Of a stretch of 64,000 nt of DNA, positions 43,801 through 52,478 are shown in pieces. The notes under the pieces were generated by a model that was given only the letters and a program-made list of their open reading frames with translations, did not search any database and was not told the origin of the DNA. The first letter of the stretch is position 1; each line of letters starts with the position of its first letter. The DNA is from JALZAI01 sp038212215 (lineage in GTDB: Bacteria; Actinomycetota; Actinomycetes; Mycobacteriales; Jatrophihabitantaceae). The stretch is from contig JBBQUT010000003.1 in the NCBI GenBank assembly GCA_038212215.1, positions 1 through 64,000 of the forward strand, written 5' to 3'. A program made the translations under genes and the position numbers.

Positions 43801-45204
43801 ATGCAGACCCGCCGCGATCAGCTGCACGCCTACCGTTTCCTCACCAAACGGGCGTTGGCCGCACTGGTCACCGGTGAACCGAACGCGGTGGAGCCACCGA
43901 TGCGACGCCTCACGCTGACCACCGTGTCCGGCGTGATGATCGCGGTGCTGGTAGCCGCGGGCTTCGCGCTGGTCGGTGTCCTCAGGCCGTCCGCGGGAAA
44001 GAGCTGGCAGGCGGCGGGCACGATCGTGGTGGAACGCGAAACGGGCGCGCGGTTCATCTACCTGCGCGGCCGCCTCGACCCGGTGCTGAACTTCTCTTCG
44101 GGCGTCCTGGCGGTGAGCGGCGCCGGTCAGCTGCAGGCGCACGTGACCCTCGTAGACCGCTCCGAGATCGCCGACGTCCCGCGCGGACCGACGATCGGCA
44201 TCGACGCAATTCCAGACTCGCTGCCGCCCAAGTCGAGCCTGGTGACGTCGCCGTGGACGGTGTGCTCCCGGCAGCGCGCCGGCAAGCCGACGCAACTGCT
44301 GGCACGGGTCAGCCTGCTGGTCGGCGCGGACGCCGGTCGCGCCCTGCCATCCAGCCAGTCCGTGGTCGTGCGTTCGGTATCCGACGGCAAACGCTACCTG
44401 CTCTGGAACGGCCAGCGCCTGCTCATCGAATCCGACGCTGTGGCGACGCTGCTGAACTTGCAGAGCACCGATCCCCTTGTGGTGGGGACCGCTTTCCTCG
44501 ACGGCCTGCTGCCAGGACCGGCCCTGCGGACACCGCAACTGGACCACGTGGGCTCGGCTGGACCGACCGTTGCCGGGCACCCCACCACCGTGGGCCAGCT
44601 CATCGTCGCGACCGACACGCAGCAGAGCTTCGTCGCGCTCGCGGGCGGGGTCGAGCCGATCAGCCCGGTCGAGGCCCGGCTGATCGCGTCCCTGCCGGCC
44701 GTGGCGCAGGTCCCGTCGACCCTGCGCACCGTCGAGACCGACGTGATCGGGGTGCCCCAGGTCAGGGACGCCCGGCTAGACGACCAGGTGCGCGGACTGC
44801 CGATCCAACTGCCCTCCCCCGCGACCACCGCCGCGCAGAACGGTGGCATTTGCGCGGTCTACACCAGCTCGCTGCCCGAGGCGAGATTCTCCGTCCCGCC
44901 CAGCGAGCTCCCGCTCTACCGGTCGAATACGGTCTCGCAGTCGCCGACCTCGAGCCGAGGAAGCGCTGACATCGTTCTCGTGCGGGCCGGCCGTGCGGCG
45001 ATCGTCCGCTCGGCCGACGGCTCCCCGACCACCTTCGTCGTCGTCGCTCCGGGCAAGAAGTACGCGTTCTCCGACAGCGCGCTACTCACCGCGTTCGGCT
45101 ATGCGGGGGTCACGCCGACCACGCTGCCCGGTCAGCTCCTCCCGCTCATTCCGACCGGTCCGGCGCTCGATCCACGTGCGGCGCTAAGGCCCGTTTCCAG
45201 GTGA
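43801..45204 (+). CDS. eccB: ESX type VII secretion protein EccB
   Basis: 467 residues. The conserved N-terminus MQTRRDQLHAYRFLTKRALA is followed by one membrane helix (VSGVMIAVLVAAGFALVGVL) and a large extracytoplasmic domain with the family's repeats (FIYLRGRLDPVLNFSSGVLA, YLLWNGQRLLIES, KKYAFSDSALLTAFGYAGVT). The two Cys in VCSRQRAG and GGICAVYTS probably form a disulfide. Divergent from eccE; followed by the small substrates. Confidence 0.93.
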   Translation: MQTRRDQLHAYRFLTKRALAALVTGEPNAVEPPMRRLTLTTVSGVMIAVLVAAGFALVGVLRPSAGKSWQAAGTIVVERETGARFIYLRGRLDPVLNFSSGVLAVSGAGQLQAHVTLVDRSEIADVPRGPTIGIDAIPDSLPPKSSLVTSPWTVCSRQRAGKPTQLLARVSLLVGADAGRALPSSQSVVVRSVSDGKRYLLWNGQRLLIESDAVATLLNLQSTDPLVVGTAFLDGLLPGPALRTPQLDHVGSAGPTVAGHPTTVGQLIVATDTQQSFVALAGGVEPISPVEARLIASLPAVAQVPSTLRTVETDVIGVPQVRDARLDDQVRGLPIQLPSPATTAAQNGGICAVYTSSLPEARFSVPPSELPLYRSNTVSQSPTSSRGSADIVLVRAGRAAIVRSADGSPTTFVVVAPGKKYAFSDSALLTAFGYAGVTPTTLPGQLLPLIPTGPALDPRAALRPVSR

Positions 45205-45559
45205 ACTGCGACACCGAATGGACAGTCCGTCCGGGGAAGTTATCCACAGTGAGCCACTTCACATTGCCGGTTTCGGCGTGTCCAAGGGCCGTCCGCTGCC
45301 GGGCTGGCGTCGTGACCCGGCGGGTGCGCGCCCCGACGTCCGAGCGGCACGAATGCCTGCAGGACTGGCCCCGGCGGCAGTTCGCGACGCGGCAGCGCTA
45401 CCCGAATCGTCCGGAAGCCAATTCGGGTGCCGGCCCGCCGAACCGAGTATTCGGGGCCGGTAAATACTTTTGTACCGAATCGCATTGACGGCCGGGTGTT
45501 TGTACGGTGAGACCGGCCTGAAGACGGCCTCCGTAGACCCCACCCAGGAGGGGACAGAA
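45205..45559. other. Gene-less leader region before the WXG100 genes
   Basis: About 355 bases. It presumably contains the promoter of the esx genes. A perfect TTATCCACA (DnaA-box sequence) occurs at 45240-45248 as a single copy. No convincing gene. Confidence 0.4.
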
Positions 45560-45871
45560 GTGGCTCAGTACACGACCAGCCAGGAGACCATGGCACAAGG
45601 TGCCATGCGAGTCGAGGAAGCGACGACCCAGATTCAGGGGCACATCTCGAACCTGCGCTCCGAGGTCGAGACCATGATGGGTGGGTGGCGCGGCGAGGCC
45701 GCAAGCTCCTTCGTCCAGGTCCACGACTCCTTCGAGCAGCAGGCGGCGAAGATCAACAACGCGTTGCGCCAGATGCACGAGGCACTGCTGTCCACGCACA
45801 AGACGTACGGAACGCAGGAAACAACCCAGACCCAGACCCTGTCCGGCCTTGCCGGTCAGATCAACGGCTGA
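45560..45871 (+). CDS. WXG100 family protein (EsxB/CFP-10-like)
   Basis: 103 residues from GTG 45560 behind AGGAGGGG. It is a helical hairpin with the WxG turn at MGGWRGEAAS and long amphipathic helices (EEATTQIQGHISNLRSEVET, HDSFEQQAAKINNALRQMHE). No C-terminal YxxxD/E is obvious. As an ESX substrate it probably dimerises with the product of the next gene, 22 bases downstream. Confidence 0.88.
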   Translation: MAQYTTSQETMAQGAMRVEEATTQIQGHISNLRSEVETMMGGWRGEAASSFVQVHDSFEQQAAKINNALRQMHEALLSTHKTYGTQETTQTQTLSGLAGQING

Positions 45872-45893
45872 CCCGAAGGGAGCTGACCCAATC

Positions 45894-46181
45894 ATGGGTG
45901 AAATTCACGTCCAGTTCGAGTCCCTCGCAGCCGGCGAGCAGGGCATTCGAGGCAACTACGCCAAGCTCACTGCCACGCTCGATCAGCTCGAGAGTGATCT
46001 CCAGCCGATGATCGCTTCGTGGAGTGGCGCCGCACAGGAGTCCTATCTCGTGTGCAAGCGCCAGTGGGATGAGGCCGCGCTCGCGCTGTCACAGGTGCTC
46101 AATAACATCGGTCAGGCTGTCGGCCAGGCGCATCAGAACTACACGAGCGCCGAAGCCGCCGCACGCTCCAACTGGAGCTGA
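45894..46181 (+). CDS. WXG100 family protein (EsxA/ESAT-6-like)
   Basis: 95 residues, the standard ESAT-6 length. WxG turn: MIASWSGAAQESY. The C-terminal tail NYTSAEAAARSNWS contains Y-x3-E, the export signal form (YxxxD/E). Likely partner of the protein encoded directly upstream. Confidence 0.9.
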   Translation: MGEIHVQFESLAAGEQGIRGNYAKLTATLDQLESDLQPMIASWSGAAQESYLVCKRQWDEAALALSQVLNNIGQAVGQAHQNYTSAEAAARSNWS

Positions 46182-46259
46182 TCCACCTCGGCAGGCGGTG
46201 TGCTGGGTGGCAATTGTCATCGCCTGCCGAATTTTTTAGCATTGGAGGGACGGGCAGAT

Positions 46260-46625
46260 ATGGGCACGGGCATGGGCAAGGACTTCACCGTTGACGCCAA
46301 GGCGCTCAGCGACGTCGCAGACAAGGTCCAGGCCTTGCTCTCCGAGATCAACGGCGGTAGCGGCTATATCGCGGGCAATGCCAAGGAATTCGCGGCGGCC
46401 AGCAGCATCGGTGCGCCGCTGGCGACGTTTTGGGGGACGGCAGACAACGTCTTCGCCGGCGCTTATGGCGACGCCCACGCAGCCATCTCGCTCACCTTCG
46501 CCAAAATCGAGGAACAGTTGCAGAGCATCGCGGCCGCTGCGAGCGGAACGGCACGTCAGTACCAACAGCAGGACCAGGCGTCCCAGCAACACGTGAAGCA
46601 GACGCTTGCTTCCCGCGCGATCTAG
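46260..46625 (+). CDS. Third WXG100-like small protein
   Basis: 121 residues from ATG 46260 with AGGGA upstream. Helical, with the turn at ATFWGTADNVF (W-G-T rather than W-x-G) and a Gln-rich C-terminal helix (ARQYQQQDQASQQHVKQTL). The family assignment rests on length, helices and position. It is followed 12 bases later by the Gly-rich protein and may be its folding partner, as PE proteins are for PPE. Confidence 0.7.
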   Translation: MGTGMGKDFTVDAKALSDVADKVQALLSEINGGSGYIAGNAKEFAAASSIGAPLATFWGTADNVFAGAYGDAHAAISLTFAKIEEQLQSIAAAASGTARQYQQQDQASQQHVKQTLASRAI

Positions 46626-46637
46626 GAGGGCGACCCG

Positions 46638-48065
46638 GTGGCCGGAGGTTCCGAGCAGACTGTCTACACCCGATCGGACGACTTCAATGTCGTGGTCGAT
46701 CATTACGGCAACGGCAAGGGCACCCGCGAGCAATTCGCAGCCAGCGACCCGAGTGCGCTCGACACGGTGATCAGCAAGCTGAACCAGACCGCCGACTTTG
46801 CGTCCGGCCACATCGTAGCCCGGATGCAGGCGATCCAGGCCGATCTCGAAGCGTGCTGGAGTGGCGCCGTCGCCGATGAGGCCGTCAAAACGATCGGCCT
46901 CATCGTCGTCGACGCGAACTCCATCGGCGCAAATACAGCAACCGTGCACGCCAGCCTCGCCCAGTTCCAGACCGACTGGGTCCGGGTCCGCGGCCAGGCG
47001 ATCCAGCTTGCCGACGATGACAGCGCCGGCGCCCGCGCGGTCTTTAACTCCTTCACCGCCGCGATGGACGACAGCATGCATCGCATCCCGCCGGAGCTCT
47101 ACTACCACACACCGTTGACCAACGGCGGCGGCCCGGGACCGTTTGCCGGCCCTAGCCCCGGTCCCGTCACCGGTCTCAGTCCTTTTGTCGATCCCGGCCA
47201 TATGGGCGGTCCGGGCGGTCCCGGGCGCGTCGCGGGTCCGGGTAGCTTCGCGAGCCCGAGCCACTACGCCGGGCCTGGACACTTAGCTACGCCGGGCCAG
47301 TTCCCTGGATCCAGCCAGCCGTCCGGCACGAGCCACCCCTCCGGTTTGGGTCCGATTCCCGCGCCGGGACATCCCTCCGGCGCTGGTCAGCTGCCAGGCG
47401 GCGGCGCGTTGCCTGCAGCGGTTCATCCGGCGGGCTCCGGCCCGTTTCCCGGACCGGGCCATACCACCGGCTCCGCGCATGGCGGCGGCGCGGGCATCGG
47501 GAGTGGCGGCGGCTTCCGCGACGCAGGGATGGGCAACGGCACAGGCATTGGTGGCCACAGTGGCACAAGCTTGTCCGGCCTCGACGGCGGCAGCAGTCAT
47601 GGCTTGGGCGTGCCCACCGGCACCAGCCTGGCGAGTCTCGACGGCGGCGCGGGTGGTCTCGGTGCGGGCGCGCTCGGAACCGGTGGCGGCAGCGGAATCG
47701 GGGTCGGCGGAATCGGCGCCGGCGGAATGGGGGCCTTCGGCGCCGGTGGTATCGGCGCCGGCGGCATCGGCGCAGGAACCCGAGGCTCGGGCTTCGGCGG
47801 TCCGACGTCCGGCGGCGTGCAGAGCGCAGGCGTCGCGGGCGCCGGCGAGGCGTCGGGGATCAGCGGCGGCGTGATCGGGGCGGGTGGCAGTGCTGCCACC
47901 GGAGCCACCGGCACGGGCGGTGCCAGCGGTCGCGGCATGATGATGCCGATGCTCGGCGGGGGCAGCGGTGGGGACGAGAGCGAGCACGACCGGAGCACCT
48001 GGTTGTCCGAGGACGACGACATCTGGGGCGGTGCCTGGGACACGCCCGGCGGCATCATCTCCTGA
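46638..48065 (+). CDS. PPE-like ESX substrate with Gly/Pro-rich repeat region
   Basis: 475 residues from GTG 46638. Residues 1-155 are a helical hairpin with a WxG turn (LEACWSGAVADEA). Residues ~160-445 are low complexity: first Gly-Pro repeats (such as FAGPSPGPVTGL and HYAGPGHLATPGQFPGS), then Gly-rich repeats (GIGAGGMGAFGAGGIGAG). The acidic C-terminus (STWLSEDDDIWGGAWDTPGG) recalls the conserved tails of actinobacterial PPE-domain proteins. Probably secreted by the adjacent ESX machinery and acting in or beyond the envelope; function unknown. Confidence 0.75.
   Translation: MAGGSEQTVYTRSDDFNVVVDHYGNGKGTREQFAASDPSALDTVISKLNQTADFASGHIVARMQAIQADLEACWSGAVADEAVKTIGLIVVDANSIGANTATVHASLAQFQTDWVRVRGQAIQLADDDSAGARAVFNSFTAAMDDSMHRIPPELYYHTPLTNGGGPGPFAGPSPGPVTGLSPFVDPGHMGGPGGPGRVAGPGSFASPSHYAGPGHLATPGQFPGSSQPSGTSHPSGLGPIPAPGHPSGAGQLPGGGALPAAVHPAGSGPFPGPGHTTGSAHGGGAGIGSGGGFRDAGMGNGTGIGGHSGTSLSGLDGGSSHGLGVPTGTSLASLDGGAGGLGAGALGTGGGSGIGVGGIGAGGMGAFGAGGIGAGGIGAGTRGSGFGGPTSGGVQSAGVAGAGEASGISGGVIGAGGSAATGATGTGGASGRGMMMPMLGGGSGGDESEHDRSTWLSEDDDIWGGAWDTPGGIIS
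47110..47990 (+). repeat. Gly/Pro low-complexity repeat region
   Basis: Degenerate short repeats coding first for Gly-Pro-x units and then for Gly-Ile-Gly-Ala-Gly-type units inside the PPE-like gene. Such DNA is prone to slippage and to assembly error. Confidence 0.8.
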
Positions 48066-48286
48066 ACCGACGTGGTTGCCGCCGGCCATTCGCGCTGGCA
48101 CCCTGCCGGGCCTTGCGGACGGTGACGTCGCGCTCGCGGACGCGGACCGGCCAACCCCAACGTCGTTAATGCGCTCGCTTCCAACAGCTTCGCGTCGATC
48201 GTCGACACCGGCCGGGTGGTGCAACAGGTAGTGCGACGTGACGAGAAATCGCCGCACGGGAGGACCCTCGCGTTCGGTGGGTCGAG

Positions 48287-49612
48287 TTAGCCCGAGCTGC
48301 TCAGCGCGCGAACACCGGCGCGCCCGTTCGGGTCGTCCGCCTGCTTCTGGGCCAAACGCGTCGCGGCGCGATGGCTGCGTAGCAGCGTCGCGCCGATCCC
48401 CACGAACGCCGCTACGAGCAGCAGCGCGGCCGCCGCACTGAGGGCGATGTCCTGGAGATGACGGTCAGGAGCCCGCTGCGGCAGCGGCGCAGCGAGCGGG
48501 CGCGAGCGGGCCGGCGTGGCGGCGACCAGATCGGTGCGCAGCGACGTGACCGCGCGATAGGGGTTGATGACCCCGTAGCCGTAGCGCGGGTCGGGCACGC
48601 TTGCCGGCGGCGGATCGGCCGTCGCCTCGAGCCGGTCACGCACCTGCGCGGGTGTGATGCCAGGATGTGCGGCGAGGATCAGCGCCACTGTTGCGGTGAC
48701 GTAGGGCGCCGCGAAGCTGGTGCCGTCCTTCTGGGTGTATCCGCTCTGCCGGGCCGGGAAGGTGATCGCAACACCCGGCGCGGCCACGTTCACCCACGGA
48801 CCGCGCTCGGAGAATTGCGCCACCTGATCGAACTGATCGATCGCAGCGACGGCGATAACATTCGGGTACTCCTGGGAGTACGCGGCCGGGTAGGCCACCC
48901 CGTTGACGCCGCCGCCGTCGTTGCCCGCCGCGGCCACGATGATGACGCCGGCCGTCGCGGCCCGGCTGATCGCCAGCTCGATGCTGCGGACCCGCACATT
49001 GACGGTCGAGGAGATGTTCACGACGCGCGCACCGTGGCGGCGGGCGTAGTCGATCCCGTCCGCGACGCCTTGGGCGCTTGCTTGCGTGTCGCTCGTGGTG
49101 TTGGTCTGCTTGATCGCGATGATGGTGACCTCGGGGGCGACGCCGAGAAACGGCGATCCAGGGACCTGAGGCGCGGCGATGATCCCAGTGACTCCGCTTC
49201 CGTGCCCGTCGCAGTCGGTGGTGTCATGCGGGTCGAAACCGCTCAGAACGTCGGTTCCAGGTTCGGTATGGATGTGAGCGAGCTGCGGTTGGGTGCGGTC
49301 CAGCCCGGTGTCGATCACGGCGACCTTGACCCCGGCGCCCTTGGTGATCGACCAAACCCGTTCGAAGTTGAGCCTGGTCTGGGGCCAAGGGATGCCGGTG
49401 AGATCGCCGCCTGCCTTCGGCACGCACGGTAGCGATGGATTGGTGACGGGTGCAGATGCAGGCGCCGACAGCACCGGCCGCGACGCAGCAGCTGGCGCGG
49501 CGCCCGCTGCGAGCACGAAGAGCACACCAGCAGCCACTCGAGCCGTACCGCGCGCGAGTGGGCGCGGGCTCACTGCACCGTGCGGACGAGCGCGGTAGCC
49601 GCTACTCGCCAC
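48287..49612 (-). CDS. mycP: Mycosin: ESX-associated subtilisin-like membrane protease
   Basis: 441 residues. Signal peptide (ARVAAGVLFVLAAGAAPAAA), then a subtilase domain with Asp101 (VKVAVIDTGLD), His137 (CDGHGSGVTG) and Ser299 (KDGTSFAAPYV). A C-terminal membrane anchor is at about 389-412 (LSAAAALLLVAAFVGIGATL). Mycosins stabilise and process ESX complexes. The first 13 residues are doubtful; a GTG at 49573 may be the true start. The frame overlaps the end of tatA by 11 bases. It runs convergently to the substrate genes. Confidence 0.93.
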   Translation of the reverse strand: MASSGYRARPHGAVSPRPLARGTARVAAGVLFVLAAGAAPAAASRPVLSAPASAPVTNPSLPCVPKAGGDLTGIPWPQTRLNFERVWSITKGAGVKVAVIDTGLDRTQPQLAHIHTEPGTDVLSGFDPHDTTDCDGHGSGVTGIIAAPQVPGSPFLGVAPEVTIIAIKQTNTTSDTQASAQGVADGIDYARRHGARVVNISSTVNVRVRSIELAISRAATAGVIIVAAAGNDGGGVNGVAYPAAYSQEYPNVIAVAAIDQFDQVAQFSERGPWVNVAAPGVAITFPARQSGYTQKDGTSFAAPYVTATVALILAAHPGITPAQVRDRLEATADPPPASVPDPRYGYGVINPYRAVTSLRTDLVAATPARSRPLAAPLPQRAPDRHLQDIALSAAAALLLVAAFVGIGATLLRSHRAATRLAQKQADDPNGRAGVRALSSSG

Positions 49613-49988
49613 TCACCGATCGGCTGTTGGTGGCGCGCACCGAATCGACGTCGGGGGTGGGCGGCAACGGCATGACGGGCGGTGCGGCAGGCTGCTGGAC
49701 TGCGGGCGGAGCGGGCGCAACAGCGACGGGCGGCACAGCGACGGGCGGCACAGCGACGGGCGGTGCGACCGCGGCCGCGCCGGCACTGTCGCTGCGCTGA
49801 TCGCGTTCGGCTTCCTTTGCCGCATCGCGCGCCTTGTCGTCCTCGCTCATGCCCTTGACTTCGGTCTTGAAGATCCGCAACGACCGGCCGACGGAGCGCG
49901 CTGCGTCCGGCAATTTCTTGTAGCCGAACAGCGCGATTACCAAGATCGCGATGACAAGCCAGTGCGACGGCGATTCCCAACCACCCAT
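49602..49988 (-). CDS. tatA: Sec-independent translocase protein TatA
   Basis: 128 residues from ATG 49988 behind GGGAGAG. A membrane helix (SHWLVIAILVIALFGYKKLP) is followed by the amphipathic helix DAARSVGRSLRIFKTEVKGM, then an acidic stretch. The C-terminal half is Pro/Ala/Val-rich with three PPVAV repeats. TatA forms the pore of the Tat pathway. There is no tatC here. The gene overlaps the mycosin gene and is probably transcribed with it. Confidence 0.9.
   Translation of the reverse strand: MGGWESPSHWLVIAILVIALFGYKKLPDAARSVGRSLRIFKTEVKGMSEDDKARDAAKEAERDQRSDSAGAAAVAPPVAVPPVAVPPVAVAPAPPAVQQPAAPPVMPLPPTPDVDSVRATNSRSVSGE
49721..49765. repeat. Three 15-bp tandem repeats in tatA
   Basis: Unit CAGCGACGGGCGGCA, three copies (the last varies at its end), encoding the PPVAV repeats of the TatA tail. 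Possible slippage site. Confidence 0.85.
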
Positions 49989-50021
49989 GATCTCTCCCAA
50001 AGCTGCGCGTCCGTTCGCCTC

Positions 50022-50042
50022 ACACCCTACGCCAGGGTGTGG
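50022..50042 (-). terminator. Stem-loop after hflX
   Basis: CACACCCT and AGGGTGTG form a perfect 8-bp stem with a five-base loop, 64 bases past the hflX stop and just before the tatA start. Likely separates the hflX operon from tatA-mycP. Confidence 0.5.
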
Positions 50043-50105
50043 CGGCGATGGTCACAGTGAATATCGGCCGGCCAGTTGGTTATCTGAGGCGGCGACGAAT
50101 GCGCG

Positions 50106-51590
50106 TCACGCGCCGAACGGAGCCAACGCCGCTGCCAGATCCGGGGCCACGCGGGCCTTGAGACGGGTGCCTTCGGGCGTGTGATCGGTACTGAGGACAT
50201 CGGCGCGTTCGTGCACCCGGGCCAACAGATCGCCCCGGGTGTAGGGCACGAGCACGTCCACCTCGACAGCGGGACGGGGCAGGCCCGCCTCGATGATCAG
50301 TTGCAATTCGGCGATGCCCGCCCCGTTGCGGGCGGACACGAACACCGCGCTCGGCGCGAGGCGGCGCAGGCGCAGCAGCATATCCGGGTCGGCGGCGTCG
50401 AGCTTGTTGAAGACAAGCTGTTCCGGGACCCCGAGCGCGTCAATGTCGGCGAGCACCTCGCGCACCGCGCGGATTTGCAGCTCCGGGTCCGCATCGGCTG
50501 CGTCGACGACATGCAGGATCAGGTCAGCCCCGGCGACCTCCTCCAGCGTCGAGCGGAAGGCCTCGATGAGCTGGGTCGGCAGGTGTCGGACGAACCCCAC
50601 CGTGTCGGCAAGGGTGTAAACCCTGCCGTCCGGGGTCTGCGCCCGGCGCACTGTAGGGTCCAGGGTCGCGAACAAGGCATTCTCGACGAGCACTCCAGCG
50701 TCGGTGAGTCGGTTGAGCAACGAGGACTTTCCGGCGTTGGTGTAGCCGGCGAGAACCACGCTGGGCACCTCCCGGCCGCGTCGGCGGGACCGCTTCACGT
50801 CGCGGGCGGTCTTCATGGCCGAGATTTCCTTGCGCAGCTTCGCCATCCGCGAGGTGATGCGGCGCCTATCGACCTCGATCTTTGTCTCGCCGGGGCCGCG
50901 ACCGCCGATTCCGACGCCGCCTGCGGCGCGTCCGCCGACCTGGCGCGACAGCGACTCGCCCCAGCCGCGCAGCCGGGGCTTGAGGTAGGCGAGCTGAGCG
51001 AGCTCGACCTGCGCCTTGCCTTCGCGGGATCGAGCATGCTGGGCGAAGATGTCGAGAATCAACGCGGTCCGGTCGACCACCTTGACTTTCACGACCTTTT
51101 CCAGTTGTTGCAACTGTCCGGGCGTCAGCTCGCCGTCGCAGATCACCGTGTCAGCGCCCGCTGCCGCCACGACGTCGCGCAGCTCCTTCGCCTTGCCCGA
51201 CCCGATGTAGGTGGCGGGATCGGGCTTGTCGCGGCGCTGGATCAAGGCGTCGAGGACGAGCGAGCCCGCGGTCTCGGCGAGCCGGGCGAGCTCGGCGAGA
51301 GAGTTCTCGGCCTCGACGAGGGAGCCGCCCGTCCAGACGCCAACCAGAACCACCCGCTCCAGCCGCAGCTGCCGGTATTCGACCTCGCTGACGTCGGCGA
51401 GCTCGGTGGACAGGCCCGCGACCCGGCGCAACGCCTGGCGCTCCTCGAGCTCGTAACCGCCAGTGCCGTTCCCGGCGCGCGGGGCGCCGGCAATGCTCTG
51501 ATTGGTGGCGGACGAGTCGGGCTGGGAGTCGTCGGAACGGCTGTCATCAGGAACGGTGTCATCAGGAGCGGTGTCATCAGAAAGTGTCAT
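50106..51590 (-). CDS. hflX: GTPase HflX
   Basis: 494 residues from ATG 51590 (51608 also possible). An acidic ~40-residue extension precedes the HflX domain (TYIGSGKAKELRDVVAAAGA, ELTPGQLQQLEKVVKVKVVD, SLSRQVGGRAAGGVGIGGRG). The GTPase domain has G1 GYTNAGKSSLLN, G3 DTVGFVRHLP and G4 NKLD. HflX binds the 50S subunit and rescues or splits ribosomes under stress. Last gene of the dioxygenase-like/miaA/dapF/hflX run. Confidence 0.95.
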   Translation of the reverse strand: MTLSDDTAPDDTVPDDSRSDDSQPDSSATNQSIAGAPRAGNGTGGYELEERQALRRVAGLSTELADVSEVEYRQLRLERVVLVGVWTGGSLVEAENSLAELARLAETAGSLVLDALIQRRDKPDPATYIGSGKAKELRDVVAAAGADTVICDGELTPGQLQQLEKVVKVKVVDRTALILDIFAQHARSREGKAQVELAQLAYLKPRLRGWGESLSRQVGGRAAGGVGIGGRGPGETKIEVDRRRITSRMAKLRKEISAMKTARDVKRSRRRGREVPSVVLAGYTNAGKSSLLNRLTDAGVLVENALFATLDPTVRRAQTPDGRVYTLADTVGFVRHLPTQLIEAFRSTLEEVAGADLILHVVDAADADPELQIRAVREVLADIDALGVPEQLVFNKLDAADPDMLLRLRRLAPSAVFVSARNGAGIAELQLIIEAGLPRPAVEVDVLVPYTRGDLLARVHERADVLSTDHTPEGTRLKARVAPDLAAALAPFGA

Positions 51591-51629
51591 CGCCGTCCAT
51601 CGTGACATGCCCGTGCGACAGATTTCGCT

Positions 51630-52478
51630 TCAGCGAGCGTGCGCGGCCAGCCAATCGTCGTCCAATTCAAGCTCGGCGACGATGATCGCCGGGCCGCTCA
51701 GCACAACCTCGCCATCCGTGCGCCAAATGACCGTGCAGCTGCCACCGCTGACGTCGACCTGCCAGGTGGAGCCGTCCGCAGCGGTGCCGTCGGCCGTTGC
51801 CGCGGCGACGACGGCGGCGCAGATGCCGGTACCGCACGACCGGGTCTCGCCGGAACCGCGCTCGTGCACGCGCATCAACAGCCGCCGGTGTGCGACCCGA
51901 ACCACGAAGTCGATGTTCTGCCCGTCGGGAAGCGCCGGTTGCACGAGTGGCGCCACGGAGAGCTCAAGGGCTTCCAGTTCACCAGGTGTCGTGAGCTCGA
52001 CGACGACGTGCGGATTCGGGATGTGCAGGGCGGCAAGCGCCGCGAGCGGCGGTCGATGAGCGGCGGTGACCACCGGACGGACTGCAAGCACCTGCGGGCG
52101 GCCCATCAGCACGCTGACGATGCCGTCGGTGCCGGTCCACACGCTCACGATCCCGCCGCGTGTCGCCACAGTCGCTGAGTCGGTGGCGAGGCCGGCCCGG
52201 TGCAAGTAGCGCATGAACACCCGCATTCCGTTCCCGCACATCTCGGCGAACGAGCCGTCGGCGTTGCGGTAGTCCATGAAAAATCGCGCCTCGGCCGCGA
52301 ACTCCTTCGCCTCAGGATCGTTCTCGCTGTACACGACGCGCAATACACCGTCGGCGCCGACACCGGCGTGTCGGTCGCACAGCGCGCGCACCAATCGCGG
52401 TGTGAGAGCGAGGGTGCCGTCGAGGTCCGGGAGCACGACGAAGTCGTTCTCGGTCCCGTGTCCCTTCAGCGCGTGCAC
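51630..52478 (-). CDS. dapF: Diaminopimelate epimerase
   Basis: 282 residues from GTG 52478, which overlaps the end of miaA by 13 bases. The two catalytic cysteines are Cys81 (EMCGNGMRVF) and Cys215 (RSCGTGICAA). Converts L,L- to meso-diaminopimelate for lysine and peptidoglycan synthesis. Full length. Confidence 0.95.
   Translation of the reverse strand: MHALKGHGTENDFVVLPDLDGTLALTPRLVRALCDRHAGVGADGVLRVVYSENDPEAKEFAAEARFFMDYRNADGSFAEMCGNGMRVFMRYLHRAGLATDSATVATRGGIVSVWTGTDGIVSVLMGRPQVLAVRPVVTAAHRPPLAALAALHIPNPHVVVELTTPGELEALELSVAPLVQPALPDGQNIDFVVRVAHRRLLMRVHERGSGETRSCGTGICAAVVAAATADGTAADGSTWQVDVSGGSCTVIWRTDGEVVLSGPAIIVAELELDDDWLAAHAR

Noticed and set aside
45240..45248. Perfect DnaA box TTATCCACA
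   Set aside because: A single isolated box in an ESX intergenic region; no dnaA/dnaN genes or box cluster, so an origin is not supported.
48107..48286. Short frames between the PPE-like gene and mycosin
   Set aside because: No start with ribosome binding site and no homology; treated as the convergent 3' flank.
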